From the NCBI GenBank assembly GCA_963575745.1, contig CAUYUJ010020615.1, forward strand, positions 967,236 through 1,031,235: 64,000 nt of DNA, in the 5' to 3' direction. Source of the DNA: Prorocentrum cordatum. Lineage: Eukaryota; Sar; Dinophyceae; Prorocentrales; Prorocentraceae. Under the pieces are notes generated by a model. The model did not search any database. It was not told the origin of the DNA and was given only the letters and a program-made list of their open reading frames with translations. The translations under genes were made by a program, and so were the position numbers. Shown here in pieces: positions 43,109-53,945 of this stretch. The first letter of the stretch is position 1. Each line of letters opens with the position of its first letter.

Positions 43109-43436
43109 CCTTCGACCATCCTTACCATCGGCTTCGACTGTAACTCCCCGCCGCCTCGCCCGCCGCCCTCCCCCCCACCGCTCCCTCCCCCCACCGCGGG
43201 AGCGGCGGAGCGTGAGGCGGAGCGGAGCGGAGCGGGCGCTGGCTTGGGCTGGGAGGCTGAGGCCCTCGACTCTCTTGTGAAGGGACCCATGGACACACAA
43301 ACAAACATACCCAAATCCCAAGATTCCCAATATCTTCTGGATGTTCGTCTCACCATCCCGCTGCCTTGCCGGCCGTCTGCTATTTTTCGACCTGCCGCCC
43401 TATCGCTCTCGCCCTGCTCCCGAGGGGAAACTGAAA

Positions 43437-43541
43437 GGTACCGATGCCGCTACTCCCCAGACCTCTCCTGGGGTGCGTTCTGACCAGAATTTCGAAGCGA
43501 ATCCAGCGGTGGCGACGAAGGCCTCCCAAGAAGCCCAAACC
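43437..43541 (+). mobile_element. Foldback element family C, copy 4
   Basis: GGTACCGATGCCGCTACTCC, TCCTGGGGTGCGTTCTGACC and GCGAATCCAGCGGTGGCGAC, nearly identical to copy 3. Confidence 0.78.
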
Positions 43542-43705
43542 GGGGGAAACGGCGGGAAGGGTTAGCCCGTGTGCGCGTCCCGCTCGCGCCCGCCGCGGTT
43601 GATGATCCTCAGAACGTGTGTTAGCGCCAACGTGTGCTGGTCCGCACAAGCCCTGTCAATACGACGGAGGTGCTGTAACGATGGCCGTCGCAGGCCGAAC
43701 AGGGC

Positions 43706-43884
43706 ACAATCGGACCCAGGACAGAATAACATCCTTCAAGAACACGAGACCCTCCGCCGGCAAAAACACACAGAACATCCAAGGGTACCCTCCCGGAGGT
43801 TCACAAGAGCACCCAACGAGCACGAAGAACATGAGGGTTCCCTCCCGGAACCGACCTCGATCTTATACCTCGGGCCGGCTGTAA
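43706..43884 (+). mobile_element. Dispersed element family I, copy 2
   Basis: CAATCGGACCCAGGACAGAA through CATCCAAGGGTACCCTCCCG and AAGAACATGAGGG to CTCGGGCCGGCTGTA; collinear with 30,975-31,160. Confidence 0.78.
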
Positions 43885-44404
43885 CACACGCCCAGGGGGA
43901 TCATCGACGCGGCCGCGGCGGTCGGGGGCCGAAGCGAGGAATGGGCGCCCGCTCGGGCGCGAGGTGGGCTCCGCTCGTGGAGCGCTGTCCTTCCTGCGCA
44001 CGCCTCCGCCTCCTCCTCGACAATTACACCATATGAATACCACACTCCTCTCTCCCCTGACTCTGTCCGGAAAATGTTCGGGTTCGGCCCCCCTCCGCGT
44101 ACGTACTGTTTGCTTACACGCAAGCTTCTGGCAAATCGGTCTTCATAAGTGTTTTTACACATCCGATCTTTTCAAACGTTCAAATCCCACCAGCCCTTTG
44201 GGCGTGAGTGGTTTAGAGAGCCCGCTCTGTTCTCAACCCCCCTTCTTCCCCTTCGGGGAGGGGTTTACCCCTCCCCCTACCCCCTCCTCCTGGGCCTGGA
44301 GAGGGCGCCCCGCGGGTGGTTGGAGGGGTCTTTTTCGACTCCTGGGAGGGCTAAAAAACGACACCCCTCACAAGGATTCTGGCCCCGACGGGGGGAGGCA
44401 GAAA

Positions 44405-44600
44405 AATGCTCCCCTCTTCTTTGAAGCCAAAATCATTGATGTTACTACGGTTTTGGCCCTATGTTGGCCTTCTGAGGGGGCATCGCTAATTAAAGCTCCC
44501 CTCTTCTTTCAAGCCAACATCATTGATTTTACTAAGGTTTTGGCCCCATTGTGGCCTTCGGAAGGGGGCAGCGCTAATTAAAGCTCCCCTCTTCTTTGAT
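44405..44600 (+). repeat. 87-bp tandem repeat, about 2.2 copies
   Basis: GCTCCCCTCTTCTTT starts at about 44,408, 44,494 and 44,583; between them CATCATTGAT, GGTTTTGGCCC, TGGCCTTC and GCTAATTAAA repeat. Confidence 0.9.
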
Positions 44601-44750
44601 CGATTTCCTCCAAGATGGCCCCAAGAAGCGCCCAGGAGGCACCAAGAGGCCCCAAGATGGCCCCAAGAGGCCCCCAGGAGGCCCCCAAGAGGATCCCAAA
44701 CGGCCCAAAGAGGCCCCCCCGAGGCACCCAAGACGCCGAAAAGCCCATCA
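44600..44750 (+). repeat. CCAAGA-rich repeat block
   Basis: CCCCAAGATGGCCCCAAGAG type units, among the best preserved of this family. Confidence 0.85.
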
Positions 44751-44799
44751 GGACGACCCTCTACTCGCCTGGGCGTCGTTTCTGGACGGGCAGGAGGAG

Positions 44800-45000
44800 G
44801 GGCCCGAACGACTCACACCAGGACGAGGGGCCCGAACAACTCACACCACGAGAAGCCCGAACGACTCACACCAGGACGAAGAGCCCGAACGACTCACACC
44901 ACGAAGAGCCCGAACGACTCACACCAGGAAGAAGGGCCCGAACGACTCACACCAGGACGAGAAGCCCGAACGACTCAAACCACGAGGAGCGCTTTCTCTC
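44800..45000 (+). repeat. GAACGACTCACACCAGGACGA repeat
   Basis: About eight units of 24-27 bp built on GCCCGAACGACTCACACCA. Confidence 0.92.
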
Positions 45001-45379
45001 CCTCCTCCTCCGCCTCGTCCTTCTCCCGCTCCCACCACAAGGAGGATGTACAAGGAGGCGGGAGGAAGGGGGAGCAGGGGAGATATGCGGGGGCAGGCGG
45101 AAACACGCCTGAAAAACACGACTGTCGGCATGCTTCGCTAGAGTTGCTGTTTTGAGATGGGCTGGTGGGGATACGCGAAGCGTGAAGAATTTTGTTCCCG
45201 CTACAGCGCTGGCCTCATGTTCGGGCTTCCGCTCGTTCCGGGTCGTGCTTCCGCTGCAACGCCGACCTGAACTCCGCGCTTCCGCTCATTCCGAATCGTG
45301 CTCCCGCTGCAACGCGCAGCGCTGGCCTCAATTTCCGCGCTTCTGCTCGTTCGTTCCAAATCGTGGTCCCGCTGCAGCG

Positions 45380-45570
45380 CTGGCCTCATTTCCAGCGCCA
45401 TGCCATGGCATGCAATGCAATGCTATGGTGTGCTCCGCTGTGCGATACCATGCCTTCAGCTGCAGCGCTATGCTATGCAGAGCTTGACTACGCAGTGCCA
45501 CGCCATGCTATGCCATGCTACGCGTTGATCTTCAACGCCATGGTATGCCATGTAATGCTATGGCATGCTA
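45380..45570 (+). repeat. GCCATGCCATGC-type repeat
   Basis: Degenerate CCATGC/AATGCTATG units with an approximate 5- and 10-base rhythm, similar in style to 53.0-53.4 kb. Confidence 0.7.
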
Positions 45571-45659
45571 CGACATCCGACTGCGAGAACGGAGTGAAGA
45601 TCTACGCCAAGGTAAGGGATGGGAGGGAGGGGTAGGACGACAGATAAGACGCTTGTGCA

Positions 45660-46210
45660 CCTAACTTGTCTCCATCGCCTCCTCCTCCTCCTCTTCCTCC
45701 TCCTCCTCGTCTCCAACCCTCCTCCTGAACCCCCCGGCTCCTCCTTATCCCTCCATTGATTCACCTCTTCCTCCAACTCCTCGTCACTGTCATCCGTCTG
45801 ACTGTGGCCCCGTCGCTTCGCCTCGACCTCCTCCTCCTCCTCCTCCTCCTCCTCCTCCTCCTCCTGCTCCTCCTCCTCCTCCTCCTTCTCTCCATCTCCC
45901 GCTCTTCGGCATCCTCTTCCTGACGGGGGGGTGAAATGAAGAGGGGACGGGAGGCGAGCCCTGCACGGTGCCTTGAAGTCATTCAGACATGCGCGGCCGC
46001 CCTTCCAGGTGGACTTCCTCGGGGTCGAGCGGTCGCGGTTGCAGGCGAGCTGTCGCGGACCGCCAGTATGGTACAAGAGCAATGTGTGTGTGTGTGTCCC
46101 TTCCTCCCTCTTCTTCCTCACCCTCCTCCTCGCCTTCCTCCTCCTCCTCCTCTTCCTCCTCCGTCTCCTCCTCCTCCTCCTCCTCCTCCTCCTCATCCAC
46201 TCTCCTTCTC
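45660..46210 (+). repeat. TCC-rich tracts
   Basis: (TCC)n at 45,670-45,900 and 46,100-46,200 with mixed sequence between. Confidence 0.9.
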
Positions 46211-46369
46211 TCTCCGCTTCCCCCATCCTCCTCCCTTAAAGCCGAACGGGTCAAAGGCGAGCTACGAGCTCCAGTAAGAGTTCCAGAATGTTTGTATATT
46301 TCGCTCTCCCGCGCGTCGGTCCCATCACCAGGCCAGAACTGGCCCAGAACTGGAAACTCTGACCAGAGA

Positions 46370-47030
46370 TAGTTGATCTGCTGGGCGCGGCCCTCAGGAC
46401 CCCCACGACAGCCCCAGGATCGCCTCAAGGAAGCTCCAAGAGATCCCACGAGCGGCCCATGAACGGGGATCAATGGATTGACAGGCCCCAACATGGCCCC
46501 GGTAGACCCCAAATTAACCCAGAGGTGACAAAAGACATCTCCCAAGAGGTCAACAGCAGATGCTTTGGCAATAACCCCTTACGCCTCAAGATGGTTCAAA
46601 CATCGCCCAAGATGGTCCCAAATTGGGACTGCAAGGGCTCGAAAAGGGCTCCGAAGACTCAACAGGACGTCCCCAGAGAGACATCAGAGAGCTTCTACAG
46701 TGTCCCAGAACGACACAAGACTGGGGATACGTGTGGCAGGCCCCAAGATTCACCCAAGACAGCCCCGAAAGGACCCAAGGTAGCCCAGAGGTGGTCCAAG
46801 ATGGTCCAAGACAGCCCCCAAGGGAACCCAGAAGCCCAAAACCTTCGAAAACGCAGGATTGGTTCATGCTTCTGGCATTCTCGCCCTTTGTCGTCCCATG
46901 GGCTTCTTAAGCCTCAAAAAAGCTCCATCACTGCCAAACATGGCCCCCAGTGGGGCTGGAAGGGCTCCAAGAGGGCCCCGAAGACTCCCAAGAGCGCCCC
47001 AGGGGAGGCCCAAGCCATGAGAGCTCAACG
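46370..47030 (+). repeat. CCAAGA-rich repeat block with a duplicated segment
   Basis: Long decayed CCAAGATGG block. A segment near 46,515-46,560 (GAGGTGACAAAAGACATCTC, then AGAGGTCAACAGCAGATG) recurs at about 47,255-47,310 with mismatches. Confidence 0.75.
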
Positions 47031-47559
47031 ATAGCTCAGATGCGGAACCAACAGAACTGAGGCCTCAACATGACCCTTCGGTTGACCGCCTACCATACCA
47101 CCCCCTAAGCCGAAGACCCCAATTTCGTGTTGGGGGGGTTTACTGGTTCCACATGCGTTTCTTCAATGATCCCCGACGCCCCCCCACCAGCAATGGAGGG
47201 CAAATTGGGCCGTCGGGTTGGGTTGGGGTGGTTCGGTGGGTGGTGAGAGATAACCAGGTTACCTAGCGGTGACAAAAGACAACCTCCCAGAGGCCAACAA
47301 CAGATGGTGGTTCGATGAATTCGGCTTCCGCCTTTCCGCTTCCTATGAGCTTTTCCAACCTCAAGATGGCTCCAACATCGTCCCATTTGATTCCACATCG
47401 GGACTGCAAGGGCTGCGGGTCAAATGCGAAAAACTATTAAAACACATGTAGTCACGAATCCTGTACAGAGAAGAGAAGACCATGACATAGATTGTCAACG
47501 AAATTCTAATGCCCGTGCATCGGGTTTACCCAATCGAAGAGCGCGGTCAGAGATTCAAG

Positions 47560-48130
47560 CTCCCAGGATTCTCAGAGGTCCGAGAAAATGGACCACGAAG
47601 CCTCAAGTGCGGCACCTGATCGACCAAAAGATGACTCGCGGGGCCCTCTTGGGGCCATCTCGAATGTCGGCGATAAGAGGACAGGCGACACTCATGGAGG
47701 AGGAAGAGGACGCCGAGGACAAGAACGAGGACGATGAGGGCGAGGATGAGGACGAGGAGGAGAAAGGGGAGGAGGAGAAGGACGAGGAAGAGGAGGAGGA
47801 GGAGGAGCAGGAGGAGGAAGAAGAGGTGGAGAAGGACAAGACAAGACAAGACCACTTACGAGCCAGTTGTTCGATGTCTTGAGGACAAACGTCATCGCCG
47901 ACGACTTTCAGATCCTGGAGGCCCAGATGGAACGACAAAACTTCAGGGAGGGGCCGCCGTCGCCCTGATGGGCCCCCCTCGGAAACAGACTCTCCAGAGA
48001 TGCCCAGACTCCGAGACTACGACGAGGTCGTCGCCGTCTTCACCCTCGGCGTCCCTGGGATCCGACGTCTCGACCACATCGAGGCATCGCCGAAAACCAC
48101 GACTGGAGCCCCAGGCCCAATCCTTCTCTG
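47560..48130 (+). pseudogene. Possible frameshifted coding relic with an acidic tract
   Basis: A plus frame runs through a Glu-rich GAG tract (47,690-47,840). After it, G/C-biased plus frames read TNVIADDFQILEAQMERQNF (47,888-47,947) and, in a second frame, MPRLRDYDEVVAVFTLGVPG and IRRLDHIEASPK (about 48,000-48,090). They are separated by a frameshift near 47,965, so the gene is broken or spliced there. Function unknown. Confidence 0.38.
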
Positions 48131-48284
48131 AACCATCTTGCCCAAGCCGCACCGATCTGCGAGGGCACCGGGGCCCGAGTCTGGGGGGACACGCCGGGCT
48201 CGAAGCAGTAGAGACGCCAGAACTTCAGGGGTCTTCGTCGTCGTGGCCGCCCGCCCTTGGTTGGCGGCACGCGCAAGGGGGTGG

Positions 48285-48416
48285 AGGGGGGGGGGAAGGC
48301 TTCTTCGCAGGAGACTGCTTCTTAGCAGGCGCCGGCCTTACGTCTGCAGACAAGGCCCCTATACAGACGCGAAGCACGGGCTCTTTTGAGAAGCCCTTCC
48401 CCCTCCCCCGTCCCCC
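48285..48416 (+). mobile_element. Foldback element family H, copy 1
   Basis: Left end GGGGGGAAGGCTTCTTCGCA; right end TTTTGAGAAGCCCTTCCCCC is its approximate reverse complement. Interior GCGCCGGCCTTACGTCTGCA, ACAAGGCCCC. Second copy at 60.1 kb. Confidence 0.78.
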
Positions 48417-49371
48417 CTCTGCGCGTGGCCGACGCCACTCAGGGCGCCGAGCGACCGGGGGCAACGCCGCCCGGCCCGCCGCCGGTCCTCAGCGCGTTGG
48501 TCAGGGCGGCCTTTTTTCGGGCCTGCTCCTTCCGGGCGCCGCCAGGGTCGGAGAGGCAGCGATCGGGGGCGGGCTGGCTCAGAGGGGGAGGAAGCGCTGA
48601 GCCAGAAGCGGCGACGCGTCGCGTGCAGATCGGCGGTCGGTGGCGGAGCCGCAGGCTCCAGTTCCAGTGCAGGCTGCCAGGCCACCCTCGGCGATGAGAA
48701 TGGGCGATTTGGGGGGACGGGCGAGCAAGCCCCGGACAGCAGAAGCATCATCGTGCAGGGCGGGGGCTTGTCCATATCCGCCGCCTGGGAACCGACGTCC
48801 TGGTGCACGCACCAGCGGGCGGTGGATATGGACATATGTTGGTCCCCAGGGCCCCGAATCTATATCCACGGCCTACGGCAGTGGTTATGGATAAACCCCC
48901 GCCTCGGAGTAGCAGTGCCACGACAGTCCGACGACTCGGTGTGTGACCGTTGCCGAAGCATCAAGGCTTGAAACACGCGGCAAAACTCTCATGCAACAGT
49001 CGCGGTCTTGCCGTGAGAAACGAAGCCCCCTGTTCGCGCCAGCCGCGCCTGGACTTACGAAGAGTGCCCCCTCCACTCCCTGCCGAAGCCAGTTGTTTCT
49101 TTCTTCACGGTCTGACATGTGTGCCCCGCGGCTGGAGGGCTAGCTAGCATTGGCACCACGCTAGATTGGGCAATCCTCGACGTGGCATTTCGTGCCCTCC
49201 TCTCGTACCGTGCTTCCTCTGCTTCGTGCACTGCAGCCCCTGCTTCAGCCCTGGGGTGTGGCCGTAACGCCGCCCCGCGCCCACTGCCTGGTGGCGCTGC
49301 ACTGGCTGGCCGCCCCGGCCGCTCCGCGGTGACGCGCCTTGCCATGTGAGTGCCCAACTCCCTCCTCCCGC

Positions 49372-49536
49372 TCGGCTACACGCAAGAGTGACCCTGGGTA
49401 AGAGTGACCTTTGGTGCGCGGCTTTCTGGGGGCCGCGCGGGGACCAAACACGAGGGCGCAGTCGCTACTATCGCATCGCATTCGGCGATCGGGGGACAAT
49501 GGGCCCGCACCAAAAGTCACTCTTCCGTGTGACCGA
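49372..49536 (+). mobile_element. Foldback element family A, copy 2
   Basis: Left TACACGCAAGAGTGACCCTG then AAGAGTGACCTTTGGTGCG; right CGCACCAAAAGTCACTCTTC then CGTGTGA. It has lost one GAGTGACC unit on the right. Confidence 0.82.
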
Positions 49537-49979
49537 TCCCGCTTCGAGGCCGCTTCCTACCGCCGGTTGACTTGCAATTCTCGTTTCCCGGACCGGCTGA
49601 GCGCGCATGCGGACTGCCTCTGCCGCGCTGCGGCGTGCCCCGCGGCTTCTCCGGCCGCCCGGTCGGCGCGCCAGGCCGGTGGAGTTTGCGCCTGCTGGGC
49701 CCACGAGCGACGGGGTCCACCCCACAAGAAACGGGAGCGGATGCACGTGGAACTGCGGCATATCGGACCATGGAGGGGGGAGCCGGGATTAGTCGTGTCC
49801 CCGATCCTTATTCGACACAGGTATGTACTAGAATAGCGCGCGAGCTTCGCGCGCGCTCAGGTTCTAGCCAAGGCAGAGCCAGCGTCATATTTATCAGCGG
49901 ATGGGTACGTACGCCATCCCACCACGATCACCACGTGGGAACACCTGCGTTATCGTACGACGCGGGCATACATATTTGA

Positions 49980-50660
49980 ATAGCGTCTCCCCACCTATTC
50001 TGGCCCATCCTTCACAGGGATCGTGCCCTCAGGGAGCTCCACGTACGGCCCCCCACCCACTCACAGGGAGCTCCAACTACGGCCCCATCGCATAGCGGCA
50101 CACCCCTCACGCGGATCGTGCTGCCCCGCAGGTGAGTGCACTTAGAGGGACACTTCGCATAGCGGCGCCCCACTCACGTCGGCACACCTCTCACACGGAT
50201 CGTGCCCTGCAGAGAATTACACCTACGGCCCCAGAGACAAGGTTCGCATCCCGCCCCCCCGCCTACTTCGGAGTACCTCTCGCTCTGATCGTACCCAACA
50301 TGGAGCTCCACCGACGGCCCCAGGGACAAGATTCGTATAGCGCCCCCCTCCCCCGCCCATTGCGGCACACCCATCACGCGGAACGTGCCCAAACGGGAGC
50401 ACCACTCACAGCCCCAAGGACAAGGTTTGCAAATCGTCCCTCCGCCACGTCGGCACACCATTCTCGCGAATCGTGTCCTGGAACGAGATCCATTTATGGC
50501 TCCAATGGACAACTTCGCATGGCGTCCCCCCGCCTACTTTGGCACATCCTCACACTGGCCACGCCCCACAAGCTCCACCTGCGGCCTCAATGGGCGGGTT
50601 CGCTCGAGGGCACCCGGATTATTCCGCACCCCGTTCGTACGGATCGTGCCCCACACGGAA
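49980..50660 (-). repeat. Diverged satellite array 4, inverted
   Basis: Units with CGGCACACCCCTCACGCGGA, TCGTGCCC, GGGAGCTCCACC and TACGGCCCC are the reverse-strand version of the 88-89-bp satellite, more diverged than array 3. Confidence 0.85.
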
Positions 50661-50721
50661 TTCTGCGCGCTTGTGCACGCTTTCTCTGCAGCAGCCCGCT
50701 ATCAACTTAGTCCCGCACCCT

Positions 50722-50763
50722 GCCCTACACATAATTGCATTGGGATGGGTCCGTCGACAGGCC
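50722..50763 (-). repeat. Head motif of satellite-carrying element, copy 4, inverted
   Basis: On the minus strand: GGCCTGTCGACGGACCCATC then CCAATGCAATTATGTGTA. It sits on the right side of a minus-oriented array, as expected if the array and head move as one unit. Confidence 0.7.
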
Positions 50764-51891
50764 GGTTGTTCGCACGTCCATGGCCTTCGGACCCTACCGC
50801 CACCGTGCCCGAGCTTTGGGCAGGAGGCTTCTTGGATGCCTATCAGGAGGGGGGCCTCTTGGCATGCTTCTCGGGCGCCTCGTGGAGCGAGCTTCGAAGC
50901 TTCTCGAGGATTCTTCCTGTCCCGCGCGCCAGGATCGTACGAAACGCGGCTCCCCGGCCGAGAAGCCGGCGTGCCGCCTCCACACAGGGGCAGGGCGTCC
51001 CCCCTCGTCCTCATGACCCACGCGTCTGATAATGTTGACGTCGTCGCCCTCTGGCAGGGCACTTGGCGCCCAGTGACCAGCAGCACGTCTGCACCCCAGA
51101 AGCCGTACGTGAACACCCACAATGCAGCCCTGGATGTTGCTCTTCTGCGAGCCAGACGCGGATTCAAATGACAGCTTCAGCTTGAAATTATCTGCGTGCC
51201 GCTCTGGGAGCTTCTTGCCGACGATGGGCGTACCGCCAGGACAGCGCGGTGCAAATCTGTCCACAGCGACTCGCGCTGCTCCGCTCCAGCTTCGCTGAAT
51301 GTGCGCGCTGAGCGTATTAAACAAAGCTTACCTTCCGATCTCGCGGAAGTAATGTACCACTTCCTTCACCAGTGCACGTTCCCCTCCCTCTTGCAGGGCG
51401 CGACGTCGAATGCACGTCTGGTCGCTCTTATGGAGGTTGTCGAGGTATGACAGAAATTCTGACTTCGATTCGTGTAATTAATCAAGATCATACACTTTTG
51501 TCGACTCCCCTTCGAGCTTGCACTTTGCACCAAGACTCTCAACTGCCGTGGGGGCCTGTTGGACCTGCTGCGTCCATACCTGCACAAGTTTACCACACGT
51601 CGCGCGAATGTCTTCGTCAGCAGACTTCCCAGAAAACATGTTCACGATCTTGCCGATCTGGGTTCCCCTCATTACAATGACAACAATGCACTGGAGTACG
51701 ACGAGGCAGTCTTGGGCCTTGAAACAAGCTGCCGTCGACGGTGTGTAATCCTGCAGGATGCATTTTGACTCAATGGCTGGCGGCAATCGCGTCGCAAGCA
51801 CCGTGTCCTGCAGCCATGACAGCTCAATCAATGGACCGGCGCCAGGTAATACCGAGCCACTGCGCGAACAGTACGGCCTCGAGCCACACCT

Positions 51892-51906
51892 CTTGAACCA
51901 AAATGG
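51892..51906 (-). other. Truncated relict spliced leader
   Basis: CCATTTTGGTTCAAG on the minus strand: the last 15 bases of the leader, one base different. It follows the full copy exactly where a second trans-splicing at the AG of CCGTAG would place it. Confidence 0.85.
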
Positions 51907-51928
51907 CTTGAACCAAAATGACTACGGA
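51907..51928 (-). other. Dinoflagellate spliced leader (DinoSL) copy
   Basis: The minus strand reads TCCGTAGTCATTTTGGTTCA then AG. The known leader is D-CCGTAGCCATTTTGGCTCAAG; two C-to-T differences in 22. It is not an SL RNA gene, because no GT donor follows; another leader fragment does. Confidence 0.88.
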
Positions 51929-51939
51929 AGCTTCTCGGG

Positions 51940-52350
51940 GACTCTTGGGGGCAGTATGGGGACCTCCTGGGGCCTCTTTTGGTGCCCTTGGAGGCCTCTT
52001 GGGGGCCTGCTGGCGGCCTCGGGGGCCCACTTGTGGCGGAAGACTCGAAATGTCAACTTGAATTCCTCCTCTTGGACCTCTCTTCGGCCGTCTGGACGCC
52101 TCTTGGATCGTCTTGGGGCTCTCTCGGGCAGTCCTGGGGCCCTCTTGGGGGGTCTCTTGGGCTGTCTTGGGGCGATCTTGGGTTGCTCTTGGGCCGTCTT
52201 GGAGGCAGTTGAAGCCCCAAAAGCGAATATAGCAAAAGTTCAAGTCTTCCTTCAAGAATGTAGCAATTTTGGCATCCTGCGGCCCTCACGGGGGCGATTT
52301 AAAGCCTTTTTGGAGCGTCTTCGGGGCCTCTTGGGCCGTCTTGAAATAAT
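51940..52350 (-). repeat. CCAAGA-rich repeat block, inverted
   Basis: GGGGCCTCTTGG / GGCCGTCTTGGAGG units, the reverse complement of the usual orientation. It lies immediately upstream of the leader-tagged retrocopy. Confidence 0.8.
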
Positions 52351-52753
52351 CTTCGAGCGTGGTCGTCCCTATTTGTGGCACTCGAAATGGGCACGGAAAA
52401 CGGGTACGGTGCCGAATATCAAATATTGTCTAAAACCGGCCGCGCCCGCTGATGGGCGGCCTTCCTTCTGTCTCCAATGCACAACGTCCGCGATGACGCC
52501 GACAACGAGTCCTGCTCAAAATGAACAGAGACTGCTGTGGCTCTTGGTACCCTTCTTTCCGTAACCGTGTCGACCGTCCCGACTCGACTGTTGGGCCGCT
52601 CGCTCTGGTCGCTGCTGCATGTCCTCCACCACTGCTTTGGGCCGCCGGGAGTGGGCCCGAGAGGCCCAGGAGGGGGTCCAAATTTCGGGTGCCGAGAGGA
52701 GGGAAATCCGAGACGGTGTCCCAGCCAGGGGCTGGACCCCCGGTACTCCAGAA

Positions 52754-52754
<1 letters not shown>

Positions 52755-52811
<57 letters not shown>

Positions 52812-52865
52812 GTGATGGTGATGGTGATGATGATGATGATTATGATGATGCTGATGATGATGATA
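52755..52865 (+). repeat. GAT microsatellite
   Basis: (GAT)n with GGT and GCT interruptions. Confidence 0.97.
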
Positions 52866-52999
52866 CGAATACATTCACTAACCAGAGTGGATCCTGAACT
52901 GTGATTTGATGCAATAAATGCGATGCAGTGCAGGTGATCCCATCAGTGTGTTGCAATCTAGGGGGTGCAATCCCTGTAGCGCAATGCATGTGGCGCAAA

Positions 53000-53410
53000 G
53001 CATAATAAAAAACTGCAGAGCGCTGCAAAGCGATGCAATGCAAAGCAAGACAAAGCATTGCAAACAAATACAAAACTGCAAAGCAAAACAATAGAAATCA
53101 AAACACAACAATGCACGACGTTACAAAGTAACGCAAAGTAATGCCCAGCCATGCAAAGCAACCTGAAATGATAAGCAATGCAAAACAATACTATGCAAAG
53201 CAACGCAAAGCAATGCAAAGCAAGGCAAAGCAATGCAAAGCACGGCAAAACAAAGCAAGGCGAAACAATGCAAGGCCGAACAATGCAAAGCAACGCAACA
53301 CAATGCAAAGCAATGCAAAGCAATGCAAAGAACCGCAAACCAATGCAAAGCGAGGCGAAGCAACGCAATGCATAGCGATGCACAGCAATGCAAAACAAAA
53401 CAAATAACGA
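53000..53410 (+). repeat. 10-bp repeat AATGCAAAGC
   Basis: About 40 degenerate units of (A/G)CAATGCAAAG. Period close to 10 places AAA once per helical turn. Confidence 0.9.
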
Positions 53411-53414
53411 CTGG

Positions 53415-53695
53415 CGGCGTTGAGGCAGCGACGGCGGGCACATAGCCGCCAGACCGGCACAGAGGCCCAGACGACGGGCGGCGACGAGGCGGCGACGGGG
53501 CGGCCACGGCGAGCACGCGCCGCCAGACCTGCACGCAGGCCCAGACGACGGGCGGCGACGATGCGGCGACGGGGCCGGCGACGGGGCGGTGACGGCGAGC
53601 TCGGCGCCGCCAGGACGGCACGCAGGCCCAAACGAAGCGGCGACGGGGCGGCGACGGCGAGCACGGAGCCGCCAGACCTGCACGCAAGCCCACTT
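53415..53695 (+). repeat. GC-rich tandem repeat, about 65 bp
   Basis: Four to five units built on GGCGGCGACGGGGCGGC, GAGCACG, CGCCGCCAGACCTGCACGCA and GGCCCAGACGACGG. Confidence 0.9.
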
Positions 53696-53739
53696 CTTTA
53701 GAAAAGAAATCAAAGCCCCTTAGTGCAAGCACTGATTGG

Positions 53740-53945
53740 GGAATACATACATGCATACATATATAGATGTATATATACACAGGCATACATACATAACATC
53801 ATATACATACACGTACATGTACGATTACACAAACATGCAAACAAACACACCATACATGTATATGCATGTGCACCTATATATATATATATATAAAGTCAAT
53901 TTCGGATATATGTAAATGTATATATGTACATATTTTATTATGTAT
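53740..53945. repeat. TACATACA/TATA-rich microsatellite
   Basis: Degenerate (TACA)n and (TA)n, the most AT-rich 200 bases of the window. Confidence 0.9.

Larger units (their letters stand above)
51030..51928 (-). pseudogene. Spliced-leader-tagged retrocopy encoding a TFIIS N-terminal-domain-like segment
   Basis: Downstream of two spliced-leader copies the minus strand keeps one open frame for about 860 nt, broken only by TAA at 51,478-51,480 and 51,328-51,330. The first part reads LPPAIESKCILQDYTPSTAA, then a segment containing TQIGKIVNMFSGKSADEDIR and ATCGKLVQVWTQQV. This matches the helical pattern of the TFIIS N-terminal domain (IGK.VN, then D.EIR, then a helix ending W), found in TFIIS, Elongin A, Med26 and IWS1. 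The second part reads SEFLSYLDNLHKSDQTCIRR and ALVKEVVHYFREIG; the third TPIVGKKLPERHADNFKLKL and NIQGCIVGVHVRLLG. The TFIIS zinc ribbon is not seen. There is no in-frame ATG near the start. The frame after about 51,030 runs into a CCAAGA block and is not trusted. Inactive unless translated otherwise. Confidence 0.62.

Noticed and set aside
44130-44195. GTTCAAATCCC resembles a tRNA B box
   Set aside because: The bases before it do not pair with CCCACC and no acceptor or anticodon stem can be drawn.
52258-52280. TGTAGCAATTTTGGCATCC on the plus strand resembles the leader core
   Set aside because: Core similarity only, wrong 3' end, opposite strand to the good leader, inside a CCAAGA block.
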